From: Verrucomicrobiota bacterium
GTDB lineage: Bacteria; Verrucomicrobiota; Kiritimatiellia; UBA8416; JABMPJ01
DNA: 38,021 bases
Reading direction: 5' to 3'
Assembly: GCA_018648805.1 (NCBI GenBank)
Contig: JABGQM010000043.1
Coordinates: 1 to 38,021, forward strand
Shown: positions 32,047-38,021 of the stretch, piece by piece
Position numbering within the stretch: position 1 is the first letter of the stretch
Layout: the number at the start of each line of letters is the position of its first letter
Position numbers and translations under genes: made by a program
Notes under the pieces: generated by a model
Told to the model about the DNA's origin: nothing
The model's input: the letters and a program-made list of their open reading frames with translations, nothing else
Database searches by the model: none

Positions 32047-33027
32047 ATGGCCTTACCGATTGGCCCTATCCTGGGCATACTGGGCGACAATCTGAAACAG
32101 CGAGGCAGTGTCCTGCCGCTCACGCGGGCGGCGGCAACACGTTGGTCCAAAGGGCTCGATTTGCCGCGGGGCGGCGAGACGATTCTGTATACCGGGCACA
32201 TGTACCAGCTCATACCGGCCATCGATGCCATGGCCAGCCAGATGGCCCTGCTGGAGAATTCCCGGATCACGAAACTGTTGGGTATGGGGCGCCTGGTCAA
32301 CAAGGTCATCAATCTCTCCTTCTTCATGTCCCTCATGGCATCCAAGGAGCTTAAGCAACGTAACGATGAGGCGTTGCGCAATATCGTGCGTCTGTTGCAG
32401 GCGGCGGGTGTGGACTTTGGTTATCTCTATGGCGACGAGATGTACTCCGGCGCCTTGGTGTATGATGAAGGTATGGACGATGTCTTTGGCGCACATGCCC
32501 GCCGCGTGGCAGCGCGCTTCAAGAAACATGGCGTCAAGAAAGTGATCACGGTCGATCCGCATACCACCAACATGTTGCGTGAGATCTATCCCAAATTCGT
32601 CAAGGATTTCGATGTCGAGGTGCAGAGTTACCTGGAGGTCGTGGCGGAAAACAGTCCTGAGGTCTTGCAGCCGCAGGATCAGACGGTTGCCTTTCATGAC
32701 TCCTGTGTCTATGCGCGCTACGAGAGCATTCTCGCGCCACCCCGTGAACTGCTGGCCAAGGCCGGTGTCAGCGTGGCTGAACCCGAATTGAGCGGCACCA
32801 ATACGCACTGCTGTGGGGGGCCGATCGAGGCGCTCTTCCCGTCTGAAGCGCACCGGATTTCTAAAGAACGTGTGGCGCAGCTTGAGAAAGCGGGCAAACA
32901 GATTGTGACTATGTGTCCTATCTGTTGGGTGAATCTGCGCAAAGCGGCGACCGAAGGGACCACGGTTCAGGATATCTCGCAGCTATTTTCGGCGGCTTTT
33001 GTGAAGAGCTCCCAGAGTTGCACTTGA
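32047..33027 (+). CDS. hdrB: HdrB-like CCG-domain subunit with only one intact cysteine-rich motif
   Basis: This 326-residue protein belongs to the HdrB/HdrD/GlpC CCG-domain family, the catalytic subunit for disulfide or thiol chemistry. The second CCG motif is intact (Cys220 in HDSCVYARYE, Cys255-Cys256 in THCCGGP, Cys290 and Cys293 in CPIC). The first is degenerate: the expected YTGC is YTGH (His51), and YLYGDEMYSG stands where CCG cysteines are normally found. Such loss of one site occurs in some family members and implies a single noncubane-type cluster site. Start 32047 has GGGGAG upstream and fits the family; an in-frame ATG at 31993 lies inside hdrC. It is the last gene of the operon before a 98-base gap. 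Confidence 0.88.
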   Translation: MALPIGPILGILGDNLKQRGSVLPLTRAAATRWSKGLDLPRGGETILYTGHMYQLIPAIDAMASQMALLENSRITKLLGMGRLVNKVINLSFFMSLMASKELKQRNDEALRNIVRLLQAAGVDFGYLYGDEMYSGALVYDEGMDDVFGAHARRVAARFKKHGVKKVITVDPHTTNMLREIYPKFVKDFDVEVQSYLEVVAENSPEVLQPQDQTVAFHDSCVYARYESILAPPRELLAKAGVSVAEPELSGTNTHCCGGPIEALFPSEAHRISKERVAQLEKAGKQIVTMCPICWVNLRKAATEGTTVQDISQLFSAAFVKSSQSCT

Positions 33028-33125
33028 CCGATGGCGCCATGTAATGGTAATTGATTTGGATTGTTGTGGTGTTGCGGGGTGACAGTGTGTCGACCTCCGG
33101 CAGAACAAAAAAAGAGGGGGTAGCA

Positions 33126-34373
33126 ATGAGGAAGCTGTTAGTCATCGCACTGGTATGCAGTGTGGTCGGTGGGGCTGGAGTGGCCTTGGCGACAAACGGC
33201 GACAACCTGATGGGCGTAGGCCCGGTGTCGCGTGGAATGGGCGGTGTGGGTATCGCCGCGCCGCAGGATAGCATCACGGCTATCTTCAATAACCCGGCCG
33301 CATTGGGTGCTTGTCCCTGTGGAGCCAGGTCGGAGTCGATCTTTGGGGCCACGATCTTTGATCCCACGGTCACCGCTCGCATCAGGCTGCTTGATCCGAT
33401 GACGGGCGCCACGGCGGTCGATATCGAAGGTGAGAGTGGCGGCCAGGCCTACATCATCCCGGCCGTGGGTGTTACGATGGCTATCAACGACATGTGGCGT
33501 ATGGGCGTGGGTGCCTACGGTGTCTCCGGTCTCGGTACAGACTACCGCGACAAAGGATGGGATCTCGATCCCAGCAGGCCGGGCGCTGAGGGCGACCTCT
33601 ACACGCGTCTTGAGATCATGAAGTTTGCCGGCATGGTGGCCTGCCAAGTGGCGGATAGCCTGGCGCTGGGTGCCGCTCTTAACGGGGCCTACAACAACCT
33701 TGACCTCGAACAGGGCGGTTCGCATGACTATTCTTTTGGTGTCCAGGTTGGTGCCTTGCTGAACCTTGGTGCGGTATCGATTGGTGCCAGCTACACCACG
33801 CCCCAGAAGGCCGACCACCGGAACGTTTTCGATCTGGACTTTGATGGCACACAGGATGATCTCGAGCTCGAAGCTCCGGCCACCTATGGCGTCGGCGTGG
33901 CCGTCACCCCGACCGAAAAACTGCTGGTCGAAGTGGATGCCAAGTATCTCGACTGGGCCAATGCGGCCGGGTACGAGGACTTCGATTGGGATTCACAGTG
34001 GGTCTTCGCTATTGGTGCACAGGTGCAGGCGACCGATAAGCTGGCCGTGCGTTGCGGTTACAACTATGGTGAGAATCCCGTGAAAGAGCACAATGGATTT
34101 GATCCTTCACCGACCGCCACAACCATGGTGCAGGGCAAGGCTGTTCCCACGTTCGGGTACGAAATGCTCCGGATCATCGGCTTCCCGGCGATCGTCGAGT
34201 CGCACGCGACGGTCGGTGTCTCCTACCAGGTGGCCGAAGACATGTCGCTGCACCTCGGCTACATGCACGCCTTCGAGAACACCGTCTCCGAGACCTCGGC
34301 CTTTGGTGCTGTGACTCTGGAATCGGACCTCGAAGAGGATTCCTACAGCTTCAGCATGGCGTGGGCCTTCTAG
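33126..34373 (+). CDS. OmpP1/FadL-family outer membrane transport protein
   Basis: This 415-residue beta-barrel has a Sec signal peptide (MRKLLVIALVCSVVGGAGVALA-TN). The FadL/OmpP1 N-terminal hatch follows (VGPVSRGMGGVGIAAPQDSITAIFNNPAALG near 32-62), then alternating amphipathic strands (IGASYTTPQKADHRNVFDLD, VAVTPTEKLLVEVDAKYLDW), and the C-terminal strand ends SFSMAWAF with terminal Phe. The family transports hydrophobic compounds. A Cys-containing loop (GACPCGAR, near 62-69) is unusual. Start 33126 has GAGGGGG upstream. The 98-base gap after hdrB suggests its own promoter, and a strong terminator follows. A functional link to the Hdr genes is only positional. Confidence 0.85.
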   Translation: MRKLLVIALVCSVVGGAGVALATNGDNLMGVGPVSRGMGGVGIAAPQDSITAIFNNPAALGACPCGARSESIFGATIFDPTVTARIRLLDPMTGATAVDIEGESGGQAYIIPAVGVTMAINDMWRMGVGAYGVSGLGTDYRDKGWDLDPSRPGAEGDLYTRLEIMKFAGMVACQVADSLALGAALNGAYNNLDLEQGGSHDYSFGVQVGALLNLGAVSIGASYTTPQKADHRNVFDLDFDGTQDDLELEAPATYGVGVAVTPTEKLLVEVDAKYLDWANAAGYEDFDWDSQWVFAIGAQVQATDKLAVRCGYNYGENPVKEHNGFDPSPTATTMVQGKAVPTFGYEMLRIIGFPAIVESHATVGVSYQVAEDMSLHLGYMHAFENTVSETSAFGAVTLESDLEEDSYSFSMAWAF

Positions 34374-34396
34374 GTCTGGCGCACCTGAGTGTAGAG

Positions 34397-34431
34397 AGCC
34401 ACGCGTCCTTCGGGATGCGTGGCTTTTTTTT
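34397..34431 (+). terminator. Rho-independent terminator after the FadL-like gene
   Basis: The stem AGCCACGC/GCGTGGCT with short loop (34397-34423) is followed by a run of eight T (to 34431), about 25 bases after the porin stop codon. This is a textbook intrinsic terminator. Confidence 0.9.
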
Positions 34432-34448
34432 GGGTCAACTCGACTAAG

Positions 34449-34564
34449 CGGGGCGGTTAAGTGTATCCGAGTAAGGGTTGCGGTTAAGAGTGCGAGGAAG
34501 TGTAGAGAAGGCCCACACTTACTCGCTTTCTTAACCGACACTCTTCACCGGATACACTTAACCG
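34449..34564. repeat. CTTAACCG-type imperfect palindrome between convergent genes
   Basis: This is a 111-116-base imperfect palindrome. The outermost arms are a perfect 16-base pair, CGGTTAAGTGTATCCG (34454-34469) and its reverse complement (34549-34564). Inner segments also match (GCGGTTAAGAGTGCGAGGAAGTGT against the complement of CACTTACTCGCTTTCTTAACCG) around a short GGCC centre. It lies 12 bases from the stop of the convergent VKOR-DsbA gene and follows the porin terminator. It belongs to the same family as 1-66 and 2934-3125. Its role is unknown; it may act as a bidirectional transcription stop. Confidence 0.75.
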
Positions 34565-34575
34565 GTTCTCCCTTT

Positions 34576-35805
34576 CTAGTGCTTCCGTTTCTCCAGCCCA
34601 GTTATGTTGAGCGCCTTCTGCATAGTCTGCCGGAAGGCGGCCTTGGAGCCACCCGAGTAGGAGACCACCTGTGTTCGGGTGATCAGTTTGGGGAGGGTGG
34701 TGGCCTTGATGTAGCGCTTGAGGTTGAGCCCGTTGGTGATCCACTCCTTAACCGCCTCGTCTTCCAGGGCGGCCGCGAGTGCTTCCTTGCCCACCATGGC
34801 TTCCGCCTTGCGCCGGGCCTCCTCAGGGGCGGGAGGAAAGCGACCGGTCATGAGGTAGTCGTGATAGGCGGCGAACTGGGTCGGATCCGCCTTGTTCACG
34901 GCCATGGCATATTGCGCGTAGGTGCAGGAATTCTCAAACCCTCGCGGCGTCTTCTTGATGTGCGGATTGCACGCGGTATTCAACGGTGCCAACAGGTGGA
35001 CGATCACCATGGCAACGTCATAATCCTCTTTGAACTGCGTCAACTTACGGTGTAAGCCGCGGCATGAGGGGCAGGCGTAGTCTGACAGTTCAACCAGGAC
35101 GTGTTCGGCGTCATAGTCCCCCGACACCGGCACCTTGTACAGATCGAACGTGAGCGTGTCATCCAGGAGTCGTACGGTTCGTGAGGCCTCTTTCTTGCCA
35201 AACTGGAGCATGCCGGTCGAGAGGGCCTCTTCCTCGGCACGGTCAGAGGGCGCCAGGCTTTCGGCGGCCTGTGCCGCCATCATGTCGGGTACAACCAGGA
35301 TGTGTACCGTGACCAGGAATACGAGCAGTAAGGCCGCCGCACCCGTTAATCGGGTTCGCGCGTGATAGAATCCATGCCACGCCGGGGCCTTCCAGAGGAT
35401 GATCGCGTAGGCCGCAACGCCGAACAGGTGGGAAGAGAGGCAGAAGATACAGAACTGCTTAATGATGAGCCACTGCAGTAGAAGCAGCCATGTGATAAAA
35501 CCGAGACCGGTCAAGCTCTCCACGATCATGAAGGCCCACAGTCCGACCCTCAACATGGGGCTTCGGACCACACCCGTGAGGACCGTGGCCGTAATCAGCG
35601 ATACGTATCCTCCGATACCCAGGTGGGCGACAGGGATGTTGCCCCATTGCTCCCATCGGCTGCTCAGCACGGCGCCGCACTCATCTTCACCGCAGCCGGG
35701 CAGTGCTTGATCGGCCTTCACCACGAACATGATGTACACGGCGATCGCAAGAGCAATAAAAGACAGGACACCGATGGCAACTCGAGCGGGACGGGATGAC
35801 AACAT
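34576..35805 (-). CDS. VKOR-DsbA (thioredoxin-like) fusion, disulfide-bond formation
   Basis: This 409-residue membrane protein makes disulfide bonds in exported proteins and passes electrons to quinone. Residues 1-175 form a vitamin-K-epoxide-reductase domain of about five helices, with Cys38 and Cys43 in the loop (GCGEDECGAVLSS) and the quinone-side pair CIFC (119-122). Residues 215-400 are a DsbA/thioredoxin-like domain in the periplasm with ACPSC (245-248). Fusions of these two parts are known in bacteria lacking DsbB. GGAGAG lies 6 bases upstream. It is convergent with the porin gene. It lies about 40 bases downstream of the methyltransferase/reductase gene on the same strand, so it may be a separate unit or the operon end. 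Confidence 0.9.
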   Translation of the reverse strand: MLSSRPARVAIGVLSFIALAIAVYIMFVVKADQALPGCGEDECGAVLSSRWEQWGNIPVAHLGIGGYVSLITATVLTGVVRSPMLRVGLWAFMIVESLTGLGFITWLLLLQWLIIKQFCIFCLSSHLFGVAAYAIILWKAPAWHGFYHARTRLTGAAALLLVFLVTVHILVVPDMMAAQAAESLAPSDRAEEEALSTGMLQFGKKEASRTVRLLDDTLTFDLYKVPVSGDYDAEHVLVELSDYACPSCRGLHRKLTQFKEDYDVAMVIVHLLAPLNTACNPHIKKTPRGFENSCTYAQYAMAVNKADPTQFAAYHDYLMTGRFPPAPEEARRKAEAMVGKEALAAALEDEAVKEWITNGLNLKRYIKATTLPKLITRTQVVSYSGGSKAAFRQTMQKALNITGLEKRKH

Positions 35806-35844
35806 GAGTAACTCTCCTCTCTACAGCGATGATACGACCTGACC

Positions 35845-37671
35845 TTAGGCCAACACTTGCAGCGCAATGGATTCGCGGCCGAAGGGGGCGCTGACCTGGA
35901 AGCCGGCCACACGGTCGGCAATGCGGACGCAGATGTCACGGGCAATCTCGATCCCCATGGCCAACCCCTCTTCCTTGGTGCGACAGCCGCGCATGCGATC
36001 CATGACGGCATCCGGAACTTCCACGCCCGGCACCTCGTTGCGCATAAACTCAGCGTTCTTGAAGCTGACCAGGGGCCACACCCCCGCGATCACAGGGATC
36101 ATGCGGCTGTGCTCGCCGGCCTCGTCCAGAAAGCGGAACAGTGCGTCGCAGTCGAAGATCGGCTGCGTGATGGCAAACTCCGCGCCGGCATCGATCTTCT
36201 GCTTGTAGCGATCCATCTCGTACGCGGGTGAGATGGCGACCGGGTTGGCCCCCACGCCAATGCAGATGCCCGTCGGCGGGTCGATGGGCTTGCCGCCCAC
36301 ATCGCGGCCATGGTTCAGGTTGGAGACCACCTGGGTCAGCCCGATCGCATCCACATCAAAGACACCCGTCGCATCCGGATAATCCCCCAGCTTGGGCGGA
36401 TCCCCCGTAATGATCAGGATGTTGCGCAGGCCGGCGGCGTAGCCACCCAACATATCGGACTGCATCCCGATCAGGTTGCGGTCGCGGCAGCAGTAGTGCA
36501 ACACGGTCTCGATGCCGACCTCGCGTTCGATCGCCTCGGCCGCGATCATGGGCGAGACGCGCGCACTGGCGCGCGGTCCATCCGGAATATTGATCGCATC
36601 CACCCCTGCATCTTTACAGTTGCGTGCTTTCTGGAGCATCCCCGACAGAACAAACGTGCGCGGCGGCAAGAGTTCAACCGACGTCACTTTCTCGCCCGCG
36701 GCCATACGTTTCGCGAAACGGGATTTCTCGGCCAACGGCACCACCGTCACCTCAACGGCCTCCGGTTCGACCATCTGGATCTCGATATGCTGCTTTACCC
36801 GGCTGAGCGACTTGACCGCCTTGGCCGCCTGCCGAATATGCTCGGGCGTCGTCCCACAACACCCCCCTACCCCCGCCACGCCCTGCTCAATCAAGCGCTT
36901 GGCATACTCGGTGAAGTACTCCGGACTAGTCAGGTACATCATGCGGCCATCGACTTCGCGTGGCAGGCCGGCGTTCGGCATCGCCACAAACGGTTTGGAG
37001 GTCAGCGGCAGGGCACGTTCCAGCATCTCGAACGCAAAGGAGGGGCCGATCCCGCAATTGAGGCCCATACCATCCACGTGCTCATCCGCATCCAAGGCAT
37101 GCACCATCCGCTCCAGCGGCATACCCACGGCTGTCTCGCCATCCTGGCCTACCGAGAACGAGGCAAACACCGGTATGCCGCGGCCGGCCGCCACCTCGGC
37201 GGCCAGTTGCAACTCCTCGAGATGGGTGAAGGTTTCAAGGAACAGCACGTCCACCCCGCTCGACGCGAGGGCTTCGATCTGCTCGCCAAAGGCCTCGCGC
37301 AGCATGCCGCGGTTGTGTTCCTGCCAGAGCTGCCCCGGTCCGAGACAGGGCCCCACCGAGCCGGCCACGTAGCAGTCATCACCCGCAGCCTGACGCGCCA
37401 GCGCCACGGCATGCCGGTTGATGTCGCCCACCCTATCGCCGATACCGTGTTCGCCCAGCTTGATGCTGTTGGCGGAAAAGGTATTGGTCTCGATCACATC
37501 CGCCCCGGCCTCGACATAGGCGCGGTGCACCTCGACGATCAGGTCGGGCCGCGAAAGACAGAGCTCGTCAAAGCAGACATTGATGAAGACCCCGCGTGCA
37601 TAGAGCGTGGTGCCCATGGCCCCGTCAAACACGAGCGGCGTCTGGTTGATGGTCTCAAGAAAAGGCGTCAT
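35845..37671 (-). CDS. Bifunctional homocysteine S-methyltransferase / methylenetetrahydrofolate reductase
   Basis: This 608-residue fusion (YitJ/MetH-MetF type) has an N-terminal zinc-dependent homocysteine methyltransferase (residues 5-300; FDGAMGTTLYARG, Zn ligands Cys206 in LNCG and Cys271-Cys272 in GGCCGTTP) and a C-terminal MTHFR barrel (about 330-600; VTSVELLPPRT, CRDRNLIGMQSDMLGGYAAG, ILIITGDPPKLGDYPD, EFAITQPIFD). It reduces methylene-THF and/or moves methyl groups to homocysteine for methionine and S-adenosylmethionine. GAGG lies 6 bases upstream. The rubredoxin gene ends only 8 bases before its start, so a redox partner may be co-transcribed, which would suit a ferredoxin/rubredoxin-linked reductase. 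The direction and electron donor are unproven. Confidence 0.92.
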   Translation of the reverse strand: MTPFLETINQTPLVFDGAMGTTLYARGVFINVCFDELCLSRPDLIVEVHRAYVEAGADVIETNTFSANSIKLGEHGIGDRVGDINRHAVALARQAAGDDCYVAGSVGPCLGPGQLWQEHNRGMLREAFGEQIEALASSGVDVLFLETFTHLEELQLAAEVAAGRGIPVFASFSVGQDGETAVGMPLERMVHALDADEHVDGMGLNCGIGPSFAFEMLERALPLTSKPFVAMPNAGLPREVDGRMMYLTSPEYFTEYAKRLIEQGVAGVGGCCGTTPEHIRQAAKAVKSLSRVKQHIEIQMVEPEAVEVTVVPLAEKSRFAKRMAAGEKVTSVELLPPRTFVLSGMLQKARNCKDAGVDAINIPDGPRASARVSPMIAAEAIEREVGIETVLHYCCRDRNLIGMQSDMLGGYAAGLRNILIITGDPPKLGDYPDATGVFDVDAIGLTQVVSNLNHGRDVGGKPIDPPTGICIGVGANPVAISPAYEMDRYKQKIDAGAEFAITQPIFDCDALFRFLDEAGEHSRMIPVIAGVWPLVSFKNAEFMRNEVPGVEVPDAVMDRMRGCRTKEEGLAMGIEIARDICVRIADRVAGFQVSAPFGRESIALQVLA

Positions 37672-37679
37672 GAGGAACC

Positions 37680-37838
37680 TCAGTCAAGCAGATCAAACTG
37701 GTCCGTGGTCGCATAACAGAGCGGACACACCCACTCGTCGGGAAGATCCTCGAACGCGGTGCCGGGCGGGATGTTGTTCATCGGATCGCCCACCGCGGGA
37801 TCATAAATATAGCCACAGTTGACACAGAGATATTTCAT
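37680..37838 (-). CDS. Rubredoxin
   Basis: This 52-residue one-iron electron carrier has the two rubredoxin knuckles, [14 protein letters not shown] (residues 5-18) and [11 protein letters not shown] (near 38-48), and the usual core ([16 protein letters not shown]). The second knuckle has CPLCY instead of the common CPxCG. The start at 37838 (MKYLCVNCG) fits the family exactly; a longer frame from 37937 does not. The ribosome site is weak. It is followed after 8 bases by the MetH-MetF fusion gene, suggesting co-transcription. Confidence 0.92.
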   Translation of the reverse strand: MKYLCVNCGYIYDPAVGDPMNNIPPGTAFEDLPDEWVCPLCYATTDQFDLLD

Positions 37839-38021
37839 GGGATCAGTGTCGGACGATCGGTCCCAAAGGTCAAGCCCCGCTCTACGCTGACGTGGGCCGA
37901 AGAGGGACTGGACACAGAAGAGGAACTGAATATCCAACAGCCATCAAGGAATATCCAATATCCAAGGAAAGACCTCGATCAATACACACGGGAATCGCAG
38001 GAGGTCTGTGAAGAATGGCCA
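37839..38021. other. Window end, intergenic; GAATATCCAA repeats
   Basis: No gene is visible. The short word GAATATCCAA is repeated at 37927-37936 and 37950-37959, followed by ATATCCAAGG. Similar GAATATCCAA words border some four-helix-bundle genes in related genomes (from memory), so another small element may continue to the right. Confidence 0.35.

Noticed and set aside
25612..37671. Link between the Hdr/MvhD operon and the MTHFR fusion as a Wood-Ljungdahl MetFV-HdrABC-MvhD complex
   Set aside because: The MTHFR gene is on the opposite strand beyond a terminator, is fused to a homocysteine methyltransferase, and has no MetV. The Hdr operon instead carries dsrE2 and tusA, which points to sulfur.
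1..38021. tRNA, rRNA, riboswitch or replication origin
   Set aside because: I looked for tRNA-like cloverleaf ends, rRNA words, cobalamin or S-adenosylmethionine riboswitch cores near the methionine gene, and DnaA-box clusters, and saw none that I could support.

Overview
The window looks like chromosomal DNA of a Gram-negative, anaerobic, polysaccharide-degrading bacterium. An outer-membrane FadL-type protein, Sec and Tat signal peptides, a rhamnogalacturonan lyase, DUF6807 and DUF6288 proteins, an SGNH-type esterase, an FGE-like protein, HdrABC-type electron-transfer genes and a homocysteine methyltransferase/MTHFR fusion together suggest the PVC superphylum, most likely Kiritimatiellota or a relative. 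This assignment is inference from gene families; there is no rRNA in the window.

Left part (1-22,155), carbohydrate region. A PL11 rhamnogalacturonan lyase directly abuts a VapBC-like toxin-antitoxin pair (minus strand). A plus-strand pair (DUF6807 protein, then a Tat-exported Gfo/Idh/MocA oxidoreductase) follows a 317-bp MITE with perfect 14-bp ends and an 8-bp target duplication, inserted 22 bp before the start codon. A long minus-strand run follows: a DUF6288 protein fused to a catalytically dead sialate-O-acetylesterase-like domain, a 59-aa exported peptide, a membrane spermidine-synthase-like protein, a CE6-like esterase, a transglutaminase/FGE-like/CBM protein with rearranged FGE modules, a UroD-family methyltransferase and a GH106-like glycosidase. 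A 1,172-bp mobile element with perfect 27-bp terminal inverted repeats and a 5-bp target duplication interrupts this run. It carries only a duplicated four-helix-bundle (23S-IVS/Avd-like) protein and no transposase.

Middle (22,156-25,237), mobile and regulatory region. A HipB-like regulator is followed by a 16-codon remnant of hipA. A divergent STAND/Arch_ATPase-type ATPase shares a clear dyad operator with it. A RAYT (REP-associated Y1 transposase) shows a probable 5' frameshift.

Right part (25,238-33,027), the most unusual operon: ArsR regulator - DsrE2 - TusA - MvhD-like - HdrA fused with a GltD/NfnB-like module - second HdrA - small winged-helix-like protein - HdrC - HdrB-like. It combines sulfur-carrier proteins with a heterodisulfide-reductase-type electron-bifurcation machine and an added NAD(P)H module, so it is a candidate cytoplasmic persulfide/thiol-disulfide oxidoreductase. 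A BIME-like pair of REP hairpins with compensatory base changes lies inside it. A FadL/OmpP1 porin with a terminator follows, then (convergent, minus strand) a VKOR-DsbA fusion, a homocysteine S-methyltransferase/MTHFR fusion and a rubredoxin.

A family of intergenic palindromes built on CTTAACCG/CTTACTCG words occurs at 1-66, 2,934-3,125 and 34,449-34,564.
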